From assembly GCA_032871835.1 (NCBI GenBank), contig CM065297.1, positions 4,156,501-4,220,500 on the forward strand: a stretch of 64,000 nucleotides of DNA, given 5' to 3'. Shown here in pieces: positions 13,808 to 30,142 of the stretch. The DNA is from Dipteronia dyeriana (taxonomy: Eukaryota; Streptophyta; Magnoliopsida; Sapindales; Sapindaceae). The notes under the pieces are model-generated. The model did no database searches. It worked only from the letters and a program-made list of their open reading frames with translations, and had not been told where the DNA came from. Position numbers and translations under genes: made by a program. The stretch's first letter is position 1. The number at the start of each line of letters is the position of its first letter.

Positions 13808-14535
13808 GCTTAGTTTGACATTGCTTTCCCAGCTGCTTTTGGGATCAAAAGTGATTCTGTACCTCAGACTTTGGTAAAATCGTGGGGAAGTGCTTTTGGT
13901 CACTTTTAGCTTCTCCCAACTGAGTTTTTGAGAAGCTACGAATACATGCTTTTGGATTTTGGCTTCTGCTTTTAGAAAACGCGCTACAGTGATATTAAAT
14001 GAAATTTTACTAACTTTCCAACTTTGTCCTTGCCTTTAACGAAATTTAACAAAAAAAATGGGCTTATATTTTTGTACAAAAAAAATGTTTCCATAATTAA
14101 TTCAATAAAGTAAAATAAAAATGAAATAAAAAATAAAGTATAATAAAATAAAGAAATAAAGAAATAAAGAAATATGACTAATTAATTAAATAAAGTAGAA
14201 TAAACAAATATGACTAATTAATTCAATAAAGTACCATAATTATATAACACTTAACACTATAATTATATAACACTTAACACTAAATACAATTAAACAAGAA
14301 AAATGTAAAATATAGCAAATTAGTACCATTTAGATGTCTTTATCCTTTTAGTAATTTTACACACTCACAACACTTTTTATATCAGTTTACCAAACACATT
14401 GAAATTGCTTTTAGTTCTTGAAAATCAGTTTACCAAACACTCAGCTGATTCTTCTCACAACAATTCTAAAAGCAATTCCCCCCACAGCAATTTTAAAAGC
14501 ACTTCTCCTCACAGCACAACAATGCCAAACTGAGC
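13808..14535. mobile_element. inverted-repeat MITE upstream of SnRK1 paralogue
   Basis: The ends read GCTTAGTTTGACATTGCTTT and, inverted, GCTCAGTTTGGCATTGTTGT. Further in, both arms carry variants of GGGGAAGTGCTTTT and repeated GTTTACCAAACAC-type strings. The interior is AT-rich and non-coding. The superfamily is not settled. It lies about 0.35 kb upstream of the SnRK1 start codon, so it may form part of that promoter. Confidence 0.5.
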
Positions 14536-15006
14536 TTAATTCTCAATTTCAATTTTCAAGTAAACTTGACAAAATTGATAACTTTAATTTGTTTTTTCGT
14601 TCATAATATCGTTTTTGATAACTTTATTTTTTTTTTCTTTTTTGTATTGTATTTTCAGGGTTTTCTGCTTTTCTTTTCTTAACACTATGTATGAATCGAT
14701 AAAAGAGGAAATGAAAAGGGGTGAAAGAAATTAATCGGTTCCCTCCATTTCCAAATTTCATTTAACAATTCAACCAAGAGATAAGAATCCTCTCCAAGGA
14801 AAATCGATCATTAATAAGGGGATTAACTGGAATTATCACGCTAAAAGAATTAAAAAATATTTGTTATTGTGAAATCAGATGCTTTAGTGTTTTGCCTAAT
14901 CGATTGTCGACTTTGTCGGATGTGAACTTTTTAGAATTTTAATAGCATTTTTTTTTAATTCTTAGTTTTTAATCAATAATTCACTAATAAACTCTCATTC
15001 ACATTA
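14536..15006. other. intergenic DNA, nothing recognised
   Basis: AT-rich spacer between two inverted-repeat elements. No reading frame, repeat or regulatory site could be supported. Confidence 0.45.
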
Positions 15007-15489
15007 ACATTATATTTGGATAGACAGAATAAGGGAGAGGAAAGGAAAGGTAAATAAGAAAAGGAAAGGTAAATAAGAAAAGGAAAAGAAAATGTTTTTA
15101 ATGATCATTGTTTGGATGGTTATAAATATAAAAGGGATGGAAGGAAACCAATCTTATTTGGAGGGGAGAAATAAATGAATTCATTTTATTATGTTTACAA
15201 AACTAGCATTCCTTCAACAATATGCATATCCCATATTAATAGGGTTAGTTTTGAGATATTGAAAAAATCATTAATTCTGAATTCTTTTCCCTCATTTTCC
15301 TCCCAAATTTGGTGGAAAGCAAATTGAGGGAAACAAGAAGAAATTATTTCCTTCTTTTCCTTTTTCCTTCCATTTCTTTCTCTATTATTCCCTTTCTCAT
15401 TTAACAATCCAAACAAGATAATAGAAATCCATCTAAATCCTTTACTTTCCTTTCATTTCTCTCATATTTCATCACACCAAACATAGTGT
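15007..15489. mobile_element. MITE with purine-rich terminal repeats
   Basis: The left end (ACATTATATTTGGATAGACA) is matched inverted by the right end (ACACTATGTTTGGTGTGATG), followed on each side by a GGAAAGGAAAGG-like purine tract. The interior is non-coding. A clear target-site duplication was not found, so the boundaries are approximate. Confidence 0.45.
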
Positions 15490-15653
15490 AGAGTTCTCAA
15501 ATTAAGATTTAGCTTACATTTAATTAGTAAGAATTGTAGGTTTAATTCTCTCTATAGAACTTATATCAAGTGAAGATTTGGATAGTTTTCACAATACATC
15601 TTGTTGGGCTCATTTAAAGTGTAGTATATTTTATTAAATCTTATTAGATTTAG

Positions 15654-15957
15654 AGTTTGATTGGTTGGACTTTTAAAAAATCTTTATTGGTAAAGAATCT
15701 AATTGTAGTAGATCTATTAGAAATAGAGTTTTTGAAAAAATATATATAATTGTTTGGTTGGTAGACTTTTTTAAAAAAAATGTCTATTTGGAGAAGTACC
15801 TCTCCATGAGCTTTTGACTAGTAGATATTTAAACTCTACTAACATCTACTCAATTAAAAATAGACATTCTTAAAAGCCTAATCAAACAACTCTAAAAAAT
15901 TCAAATAAACGTTCGTAGACCTTTTGAGCTAGTAGAAAGCTCAACCAAACGAGCATT
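15654..15957. mobile_element. MITE family member A (paired with 26175-26452)
   Basis: This stretch and 26175-26452 share the same order of blocks: TTTGRTTGGTTG-like start, GGTAAA.GATCTATTA, GTAGACTTTTTTAAAAAA, CATCTCCATGAG, AATTCAAATA and a CTCAA.CAAACRAGCA end. The ends are inverted repeats (GTTTGATTGGTTGGACTTTT and, from the right, GCTCGTTTGGTTGAGCTTTC). No coding capacity. Confidence 0.6.
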
Positions 15958-15999
15958 TAGTCTTATTAAATCTTATTAAGAGAATGCAATTTTTTAAAA

Positions 16000-16173
16000 G
16001 AGTAATGCTAGGATTTACAAAAAAAAAATTCTCAAATTTCTTTCTAAATGGTGGGGAGTCAACATCATGTAAATCATAAGATTATATGGTAAGTGGTGTG
16101 ATGTTGACACCTCACGTATCAACACTGTTTGAGAAAGAATTTAAGAAAAAAATTGAGAAACCTAGCATTGCTC
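16000..16173. mobile_element. short MITE with 13-bp TIR
   Basis: Ends are GAGTAATGCTAGG and, inverted, GAGCAATGCTAGG with one mismatch. The inverted similarity continues inward (AAATTCTCAAATTTCTTTC against a GAGAAAGAATTTAAG region). At 174 bp it could fold into a hairpin. Superfamily not determined. Confidence 0.6.
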
Positions 16174-16640
16174 ATTAAAAAAAACTCTACAGAGATTATT
16201 GTAAATTAAAAAAAAAGTCTTTTTTTTTCCTTTAAGAAAATTAAATTTCATGATATTTAGTGTACAAACTATAATTTTATTTATTTATTATTATTGATTT
16301 TAGGATTTTTACAAGTGGTCTCTATATAATTGAGAAACGTCAATTTTGTAGTTCTAAATTTAAAATACCAATAACGAGAGAAGGAATCACTTCTTCCTTG
16401 AATTGAAGAGTTCTTTCAAAAGATTAATCTATTTGATTGATAAGTTATAAGACAATCCATGGTTCAGGTTGAGACGCTTATTAAAAATAGGAAGGAATAC
16501 ACGAATTGAGTTCATGGATTATCCTTATATAATAAAAAAATAGCTAATTTCAATTCTCTATTAGTCAGACGTTAGTTAAACTTAACACTTTCAAGGGTAT
16601 TTTGGTATTATCTCACGTCTATAATTGATATTTTTTTTAA
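16174..16640. other. intergenic DNA, nothing recognised
   Basis: AT-rich spacer with no supported coding region or repeat. Confidence 0.4.
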
Positions 16641-17310
16641 ATAAATAAATAGATGAATCTCGACTGTCCATCTCATGAGATAGACGATGAAGATAAAACA
16701 GAATAAATATTTTTAAAAATGAAAAAAAAAATGGAGATCAACCTAGGTTGGATCTCCAAATATATCAATGGATCAATGGATCTCCATCTCGCGCGATGGA
16801 GATGTCTTTTGTGGATTTTTTTTGTTTCGTTTTCATGAAGTGATAGAGAAACAGAGATGACGGTTCGATGGAGTGATGATGAAGAGTTGAAGGAGTGATG
16901 ATGAAGACTCAATGGAGACCTAGTGTTAGTCTTCATCAGTCGCTAATTCACGATGGAGAGAGTGGTTGAGTCTCCATCAGTCGATTACTCACCAGTGGAG
17001 ATCACAAATGATGGGTTCTCCATCGCCTAAGGGTCTCTCTCTCTATTACGATAGTGGATCTTTATAGCATGGAGATCTCATCGCTTAGGATCTCCACCGG
17101 TGATAGAGATCCTAGGTGACATGATCTCTATCGCTAGTGGAGATCCCAACATTGGGTTGAGATTGAATTAATGGAGATCCAATGTCCATATTGGATCTCC
17201 ACTATCCATCTCAGCAAATGGACGGTGGAGATCTCCACCAGTTTTTTTTAAGTTGATCTCCATCGTCCATCTGCTGAGATGGATGGTAGAGATCCATCCA
17301 AAATTTTCTT
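16641..17310. repeat. GGAGATC/GATCTCC-rich inverted-repeat element
   Basis: Two inverted arms border the region: GACTGTCCATCTCATGAGAT on the left, matched by CCATCCATCTCAGCAGATGG read from the right. Between them the palindromic word GGAGATC/GATCTCC and variants recur many times in both orientations, often next to CCATCTC. It is more GC-rich than its surroundings. A similar arm occurs near 39170-39215. It looks like a foldback transposon, family unknown, with no reliable reading frame. Confidence 0.5.
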
Positions 17311-17464
17311 AATTTTTATCTTCTTAGTTTTGTTTGTTTAAATTTTATTTCAATTTTTCCTAATCTTATTTATAAAAGATAAAACAAATAGTTTTTTTTT
17401 TGTAATTTTTTGTATTGGTCAACAAAGTCCAAAGGCAAAATGGATTTCTTTTTTACTAATTTTA

Positions 17465-17790
17465 TGACGGTTAACCGTCAAAAATTTGGTCAGAGGATTG
17501 AAACAAGTTATTTTGAATTATATAAGGACCTATTTGATGAAAAATCATATAAGAAGTACAAAACTATCATTTCCTTATTAAGAAGGAACTAAATTGTAAA
17601 ATCCCTTATTTTTAAGTTAACTCCGAAGTGGACCTCCCTTCCATATCGGTGGTGAGAGGTTCAAGTTTCACAATACGCAATATATTGTATGATCTTCATA
17701 TGCAATATACAAAGATTTATGCTATAGGTTGTTTTAATAATTTTAAGACGGTTAACCGTCAAAAATTTAGTCAAAGGACTCAAACGAAAA
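17465..17790. repeat. paired copies of a palindrome-containing motif
   Basis: The perfect 14-bp palindrome GACGGTTAACCGTC followed by AAAAATTT occurs twice in the same orientation, near 17467 and 17749, about 282 bp apart. Similarity continues for about 20 bp after each. The copies could be remnants of one repeat family or a small segmental duplication. Confidence 0.55.
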
Positions 17791-18039
17791 TATTTTACAT
17801 GAAAGCAATTAATGATGCATAAATTCCATTTAGAGAGGGAGAGGGAGAGGGATTTGCACGGCAACGATTTATCTGTTTGGGCTTCATGCCAATCCATCTT
17901 TTTGTTCCAATTTGTGTTTAAATCTACTCTTTTTTTTTTCTTTTTTTTGAATGTTGGGAAGGGACATTTATAAGGGCGGTTAAGTCAAAAGTGGCATTTA
18001 AGTGCTAAAACAATAAGCATTAGTGATTTTAGATTCTGT

Positions 18040-18092
<53 letters not shown>

Positions 18093-18470
18093 TTTAGACA
18101 TTTCTAACTTCTAAGAATAGAGAAAAATAGGTGCTACTAAAAAAAAAATCCCTTAAATAATTTTATAAACATTTGTGATTTATTTTAGATTTTATCATAA
18201 TGACATTGTAATATACTTCTTTATATTTTGGTACTATTTAACTATTAGATATATTTTTTTACTTCTTTAATTAAATAAATCATCAATTACTTAAAAAATA
18301 TATATAGTATATAAGAAAATTAAAATATTCAACAGGTTTGAATTTGATGTTAGACCCGGTAAAGTAAACTAAAATAAATGGTTCAAAGATGATATAACTT
18401 AAATAATAATAAAATAAAATAAAAAGAAAATGCTGATCTTCTAGATGGCGAATTGATCTTGTATGTAGGG
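17791..18470. other. intergenic DNA with TA microsatellite
   Basis: AT-rich spacer. A pure (TA)n tract of about 45 bp occupies 18042-18087. No gene was recognised. Confidence 0.5.
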
Positions 18471-18750
18471 GTGAAACCAGAAATTCAAGGTTGGGGGGCC
18501 AATAAATGAAAACAAAAAAATTAGAGGCCCCCCACCCACAATTGTATGGCTTGAAAATGATAGAGAAGAAACAGATAAAAATATAAGTGTTCGAAAAATC
18601 GCTCTAGATGTTAGGTAGCCACTGTGATTCTGACCTAATTGACCAATCTATACGGAATGAAAAATCTCTCGACAGTGCTAGAGTTCTTTTTTATTATTGA
18701 AAAAGAAAATGACCAAAATTGACGTTCTGGAAAGAAAAAAAAACTAGCGA

Positions 18751-18925
18751 TCAACCCTTCTCATTTCTTTCCTCCCTCCTCCATCTTCTCCACAACCCGG
18801 CCGCAGCCTTTTCTCCTCCCTCTGTCTACTCTACAACCCGGTCACGGCCTTTTCTCCTCCCTCTGTCTACTCTACAACCCGGTCACGGCCTTTTCTCCTC
18901 CCTCCGCCTTCTCTACTACCCGGTA
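18751..18925 (+). repeat. 41-bp tandem repeat, about 3 copies
   Basis: A unit containing CTACAACCCGGTCACGGCC and TTTTCTCCTCCCTC repeats with a period of 41 bp, phased at 18792, 18833 and 18874, with a degenerate fourth start near 18915. The period is not a multiple of three, so it is unlikely to be a coding repeat. It is notably C-rich in an AT-rich region. Confidence 0.7.
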
Positions 18926-19016
18926 GCACCATCTAGCAACTAGCACCTAGCACCTTTTTGAACTTTGAAAATATTCACCAAGTTTGATTAGTATTATAGT
19001 ATCTGATCTTCTTCTA

Positions 19017-19187
19017 GAGAAAATCTTCAATAGAACGGTCTCATTGTCACTTGATGAAACCGTATCAATGAGATTGCACTATTTATCTCGAATACATAAA
19101 TATATATTATAAAATTATAATTTGGTACAATCTCATTGGACGGTCTCACCAAGTGACAATGAGACCGTACCATTAAAGATTTTCTCC
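19017..19187. mobile_element. foldback MITE with about 60-bp TIRs
   Basis: The left arm (AGAAAATCTTCAATAGAACG, then GTCTCATTGTCACTTGATGA) is matched inverted by the right arm (GAGAAAATCTTTAATGGTAC, then GGTCTCATTGTCACTTGGTG). The loop is only about 50 bp of AT-rich DNA, so the whole element could form a strong hairpin. It lies about 0.7 kb downstream of the second SnRK1 gene. Confidence 0.65.
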
Positions 19188-19864
19188 TTCTATGCCCCAA
19201 CAACGATGATGAATTGTCACTTTGGAGCTCACTAGATCTACCACTTATCTCCTAAAACTTGCAAAAAGCAAAATTATTTAGATTTATAATGTTTGGACCG
19301 TCCCCGAACAGAAAAATATTATCATTATTATCATATACACATGTACACATTGTATGTGTGGGTATTTGGAGAATAAAGTGCATCCGAGCAGGCTTGTTCA
19401 GTGCATATTCTGCACTCCTGTTTTTCATGCAAGGCTATAATATAAAGCAAGTAAAATCAATATCAAGTGTTGATACCAAAGCAAAACACAAGTACATGTC
19501 ATAAAAATACATATCGATGGCAAAATGTTAACAAAAGAAGGATTACGAATAACTAAATTCTTTCATCTAAACAGGTTCATAAGGTTGATAAGATTCCTAT
19601 GTAAGTCACAAGCGGATCATCAAAACCTGGACAACCAAGCCGGAGCCAGCTTCAGTGTTAATGACTAGCTTAAAACAGCAATTACCCATATAAAACTGAG
19701 GGAAAATTGAAAAAAGAAAAAAGAAAAAAGAAAAAGTGAACATAAAAGGATAAACCCAAAGAGAGAGACAACAAGGTTATATACAAAACATAAGATTTTA
19801 TTCACATGCATCATAAAAGATTCATGGACAAAGGTCTTCTCAAGGGTGTCAAGGTTTTCCTGGT
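19188..19864. other. SnRK1 3' flank, no gene seen
   Basis: Includes the presumed 3' UTR of the SnRK1 gene ending at 19865. Short frames on either strand lack domains or consistent composition. Confidence 0.45.
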
Positions 19865-24671
<4,807 letters not shown>

Positions 24672-24680
24672 TTTCCTAAT

Positions 24681-25342
24681 CTGTAAAATCAATAAAAGAT
24701 TATTAAACCATGCAGAACTCCCACATGTTAATCATGAGATGCGGGCACTTGTATCAGAATGTTAGTTAAAAACAAATAGATCATTCATATATGGCCACAA
24801 ATTTAACATCTTTCCGGCGTACAATTACCTCTAAATCAGAAAAAAACACATGTTTCGATGCCCAGTTCAGTTTTTAAGTCACAGTCACAAACAGACACAT
24901 CAACTTCGCAGCTAATTTGTTCACAATCTTAAGCCGAAGAATTTCGCCTTGGCAAATTTCAATAAATTCATCCCAGTGTCTACAAGCTTAGCTTCTACGA
25001 ATTTCTCAATATCACGAACAAATAAAACAAAGTCAAACACTAATTTTAAGCTTGGAGACTTCTGACTTCCACAAAAACCTCAAAAAACACAGTTGCTTCG
25101 ACAAATCTTGTCAAGCGAAACACTAGTCACAAAAAGAACCACTTGAATTTTGTAAATAACCAAAAACATAAACAATTAGAAATTATTCAATCCAACAAAC
25201 TAAACAGAACCCTAGCTACAACAGCAGCAGATCTCGAACTCGCCCCAAATCAAAAAATGACATCAAATTCAACAAACAAAACGACATTCACATTCACAAA
25301 CACATGAATTAAAATAAAAATAAAATAAAAAACAGGACTCAC
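24681..25342 (-). promoter_or_regulatory. predicted 5' UTR intron of SnRK1 gene
   Basis: On the minus strand a strong donor (ATCG|GTGAGTCC) ends at 25343 and a strong acceptor (TTTTACAG|ATTAGG) opens the coding exon at 24680, nine bases before the ATG. The upstream UTR exon would span about 25343-25500 and contains CT/GA-rich sequence typical of plant leaders. 5' UTR introns often raise expression of housekeeping plant genes; that role is inferred. Confidence 0.6.
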
Positions 25343-25504
25343 CGATATAGAGAGAGAATCTGACCAAAATGTGAAGCGAAATCGAGCTGTTGAATTTGAA
25401 GTAAAAGAAGAAAAAAAAACCAAAGAGTGTTTTAGTTTTTTCGCAGAGAATTGAAATGATTTATTAATTACAAAACACACACTCTCTCTATCTCTGTCTC
25501 TCTC

Positions 25505-26174
25505 TATATTTTTCTGATTTTAGTTCGAATTTAATCGAACTATTTGCTTATAAATCTCGAGATTTATTTTTTGTTTAAGACAATTTGTTTCGTTTTCAAC
25601 CACTTTCTCTCTCTCCCTCCTGGATTTACACAGAAAGGCTCGAAATGAACGACTCTTTTATTGTAATTTTTTATTTTATTTTTGTTTTAATTATTCACGT
25701 GAAATGCCTTGTGTGCACAACCACCTTTCCTGAATGACAGATATGTCCTCGTTTGGGTAGGGGAGGTCTGTAGTTCTGATAGGGGTGTTTTGGGTATTAC
25801 AGTGAAACTTTCGGGATTGGAGGAGGGTAATTAGGAAAGTGTGATGCGCGTTTTAAAAAGCCTTTCCTTTTTTTTTTTATGAGGGACAATTACAATTGAA
25901 TGCCCTACCTTTATTTGAAACTAATAGCAAGTGGATCGATTCGGTTGAAATGACAGATTAATACCTTGATCAAACCATTAACCATTAAAATTAACTATGG
26001 TTTTTTTTAATGTGAAAAGGGTAATAAGATCATTTTACTCTTAAAAAAACTGAAGAAATAAAAACATTAAATAAGAGAATGATGTAGATCTGGTTATTAA
26101 ATCTCATCATAATCTCTTTATTTTTAGAGAAAGAGATCAGATTTTTCATTTTTAAGGAGAACCGATCTCTTTTA
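25505..26174. other. intergenic DNA upstream of SnRK1
   Basis: Promoter and upstream spacer of the minus-strand SnRK1 gene. No gene or clear repeat end was recognised. Confidence 0.45.
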
Positions 26175-26452
26175 GAATTTGTTTGGTTGTGCTTTTGAAA
26201 AATCTCTATCGGTAAAAGATCTATTAAAAAAAGATTTTTTTAAAAAAAAAATTTATAGTTGTTTAGATGGTAGACTTTTTTAAAAAATATATATATATGT
26301 GGGAAAACACATCTCCATGAGTTTTTATCTAGTAAAATATATTCTATTTAGAATAAACAATCTCAAAAGTTCAATCAAACAATTCTAAAAAATTCAAATA
26401 GACTTTTGTATACCTTTTGAGGTAGTGTAAAACTCAATCAAACAAGCACTTA
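26175..26452. mobile_element. MITE family member B (paired with 15654-15957)
   Basis: Same block order and ends as 15654-15957, in the same orientation. The ends are inverted repeats containing TTTGGTTG-GCTTTT. Non-coding. Confidence 0.6.
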
Positions 26453-26709
26453 ATAGAGATCATTAATCTCCATTAAAGCAACCTCCTTTAATAGAAATAT
26501 TTGATCTCCATTAATGGAGGTTTTTAGAGGTTATCGGAACCAGATCTCTCAATTTCTAGAGAAGTATATCAAGTTCATTGCATAAGTCGGAACCGACCGA
26601 ACAATGACTTTTACTATAATCTCTTTACCTCTAGCTAGTAGCTATCAATAATTTCCCCTTTTAACCCTTTACTTTCTCCCACATATGATCCACTATATCT
26701 AAAAAAAAA

Positions 26710-27330
26710 AGCTAACGTTTATTTCTTCCCACAACACATGGTAACCCTAGGGATATCTCTCATGGCAGCCCACCACCCGAACTCTCAGGATTGCCGCTAA
26801 TCTCTCACTTTCCTCACGGTTCACGGAAGGGGCTCACACATATGGTTGCTTTGTAAAATTTAACTACTTGCCCAGATGCTCTAGCATAGACATCTAGTAG
26901 CTCGCAAATTGCCTCACAATTGGACAAAGTTGCTTTCAAAATTAGCAGGCTATCGTCCATAAAAATCACGTGTGTAATTATTAGTTCGGGACGACAGTAT
27001 CTTAACCCTGAAACCTAACCAGAATTATGTGATCTTATTAGATTGGACAAGCCTTCCACATAAGTTAGAAGACAAATGACCTCTTTGCCTAAGTCCCCTA
27101 TTAGGCTGTAAAAAGACCACATATTTCACTATTTACTATAAAGGAGCAAGGCACAGATGTCACACACATCGTAATTCTACCCACCCACCATATCGAGAAA
27201 CCAAACTTAGTTATCATTTGCTCTATGAAGCCTCACTCCACAACGTCATATGTCTTAGACATATCACGTTTAATAGCCATTGAACCATCCTTTCATTGCA
27301 AACGTGAAATCTAGTTGCAATTACACCTAA
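26710..27330 (-). pseudogene. L1-type LINE reverse transcriptase remnant
   Basis: On the minus strand, consecutive fragments match the order of the LINE reverse transcriptase: MAIKRDMSKTYDVVE near 27280-27235, then VNSEICGLFT and RGLRQRG, then the active-site region FMDDSLLILKAT with LLDVYARASGQV, and later ERLAAILRVRVV. Stops and frame changes break it. The usual FADD active site is altered to FMDD. No endonuclease domain or poly-A tail was found. Confidence 0.65.
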
Positions 27331-27917
27331 AGTCAGGGCATTGCATTGCAATTTGCCCTTTTCATAAATTATTCAAAGATCATAAAATGATTTACAATCA
27401 AATTTTAAAAATCACGTTTATTTATAATATAATAACAAATATAACTTATTTTAAAGATTAAAAAAATAGAATTTCTTTTAACAAATATGTTTGATTTCAA
27501 TATTTAACGAACAAGTAATTTTCATTATTTTACAATAAATTTAAATTGTATTTAATTTTTTAAAAGTATATTTAAAATTGAAAAAGTATTAATGGATCAC
27601 AAACTAAACACCATTTACATTTTTTCCACAAACATATAATTATGAATATTGACTATTGAGAATGAATTTAATTTAATCGTGGGAAGAGTAATAAATGACT
27701 TTTCATCGGGTTGTTAAAGTCAAAAATGGGAATTACTTTACATTAAATCTAGTCCAACGTAAACTCTACTTTCCAGAATCTGAGTTGCGATTATTTCGAT
27801 GACTCAGCGATGTGTCGTCATTCCTTTTTAATTATTATTATTTTTTTCGGTGTAATCTTTAGTTTATTTTGATGAGATATCTTTAATTTGTTTTTTACAT
27901 GATATAAAACAATTTTA
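27331..27917. other. intergenic DNA, nothing recognised
   Basis: AT-rich spacer between the LINE remnant and a block of nested inverted-repeat elements. Confidence 0.4.
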
Positions 27918-29059
27918 GGCTACGTTACATTTGGTAAGTAAGATTGGATTGGACCATTTCGTATGATTTGATTGAATTGAGATGAAATTAAGACTAAATA
28001 TGATTAGATTGGATGAAATTAATACTACGACGTACTTGATGAAATATGATATTTGATTTAATTACTATTATATCTTAGTTTGTTGAAACATGATATTAGA
28101 CTAAATATAATAATATTTTTTAAGGTGAACAACATAAATATTTTAATTTATATATTATTAAAATAAAAATATTTAAAAAATAATTTTTAAATATATAGAT
28201 TTATATTATTTTTAAATATATGTAAACATTTTTCAATTTTATAGTTTGTTAATTTAATAAAATAATTCTTAATATATACATAGGTGTTGGATTACGTTAT
28301 GCCCAACGAATTTAGATTTTTTAATCTCATTAAAGGAATTAGGATTCAAATAATCTCAATCCCTAATAATCGAATAAAAATAGAATAATAAATATTTTAT
28401 TGAAATAAGTATTTTATTTTATATATTATGATTGGACTAAGATTAGTCCAATCTCATGTAACAAACACTGAGATTAGTCAAATCCCATGTAACAAATACA
28501 CATGTTGCATGATACTTCGATCCTGTTAAAAGGAATTATAATTGAAATAATTTCAGTCCTTAATAGTCTAATGAAAATTGAATAACAGATTATTAAATAA
28601 TTATTTTGATAAAATAAATATTTCAATTAAATTATTAATATTCAAAATTAAATTTAAATTTTAATGATATTATTAAATTATTTTAAAAAAACTAAAAAAA
28701 AAAACCTAAAATAATCCTACAAACATAGGACTACGTTTATATGACAACACTAAAAATGGAGGGACCCAGCGGATTGGAATCAATTCGGAGGTGCCCACAA
28801 ATATGGGATTGACCTTATCATTGGACCTATCGTAATCATATATATAATATTTTATTAAATAAACAAATTATAAAATTGAAAAATATTTAAATTTATTTAA
28901 AAATAATATAAATCTATTTAAAAAATATTTTTAACATTTATTTTCTTCCCATACATATTTCAATAATTTATTATTAAATTATAAATCATTTTGAAATTAA
29001 AAATATTATTATATTTAATATAATATCTTGTTTTATCAAACAAAACATAACATAGTTTA

Positions 29060-30142
29060 TGACCAGTTTGGTAATGCTGTAACTTTTGTAATAATCACTG
29101 AAAGAATAATCAGCTATGTAGTTAATCAACAGATATTTGAGAATTGTATTTTTTAAATTACTGTATAGTTCAAAAACAATATACATATGTTTGATAATTT
29201 TATTACAAAAGTGTTGAAATTAGTTACATTGACTAGAATATACATAGCTTATAACCCTATTTTTTTCCCATTAATTACATATATTAAATCAATATTTAAA
29301 TTGAAAAAAAAAAATCCATAAGAACAATAAAAATATTTTTTAAAGATTTGACAAATAAAATCAATATTTAAGTAGAATGTTTAACTTTAAGATGAAATAA
29401 GATATATAAATGATTTTAACTTGAATTCATTATGGGTGGACACGGTTCGGTTCATCGAAAATTGAACTGGTTTAAACCGAATAAAAAATGGTAATCGAAC
29501 TAAACTGATTTGATTTTAATCAGTTCGGTTCGACTCGGTTCATTTCAGTTTTGGATCTAATGGACCTTATTGATTTGATGGGCTTAATGAGTTTTTTTTT
29601 AATATGTTTTTAAATTTGATGAATTATTGGATTCTAATTTTGGGTCAGAGTTTTAATATTTTTAATAACCCTAGCCTAAACCCGAAGCCCAAAATAAAAA
29701 AACAAATCAAACCTAACTAATAATAATGAAAGAAAAGCTAAAGAAGTTTGTTAGGATTTTTTTAGTTATACTTATATAGGTGGTTTAATCGGTTCAAACC
29801 GGTTTTTAGGAAACCAAACCGGTTTGAACTGAAATTTTTTCGGTTTTAAATTTTTTAAACCGGTTTAAACCAAATTCATTTGATGAACCGAACCGAACAC
29901 CCTTTTTTTGGTTCGGTTCGGCTCGAAACTTAATGCCCACCCCTAGATTTCATTGGGATAATAATGATATTCTAAAATATGTATAAAATGCTTAAATAAG
30001 TTATTTCTTAATCATTTTTAAAAAATAACCTCCCACCTACTCTGAAAATCATTATCAAAACTTACCAGATTACAGTTAATCACTTTAAAAGTTTTACTAA
30101 ACATCATTTTATAAATTTACAAAAACAATATCAAACTGACCC
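29060..30142. mobile_element. nested PIF/Harbinger-like element, TTA TSD
   Basis: Both sides carry TTA (29057-29059, 30143-30145). Ends are TGACCAGTTTGGTAATG and, inverted, GGGTCAGTTTGATATTG. It carries another insert at 29432-29945. Confidence 0.6.
29432..29945. mobile_element. hAT-like element of the GGTTCGGTT family
   Basis: Ends are ATGGGTGGACACGGTTCGG and, inverted, TAGGGGTGGGCATTAAG. The flanks GAATTCATT and GATTTCATT look like a target-site duplication of 8-9 bp with one mismatch, as for hAT elements. The inside is dominated by inverted copies of GGTTCGGTT and AACCGGTTT. Confidence 0.6.

Noticed and set aside
24672..24692. Upstream in-frame ATG of the SnRK1 gene at 24692
   Set aside because: It lies within the predicted 5' UTR intron (acceptor at 24681-24682); the conserved N-terminus begins at 24671.
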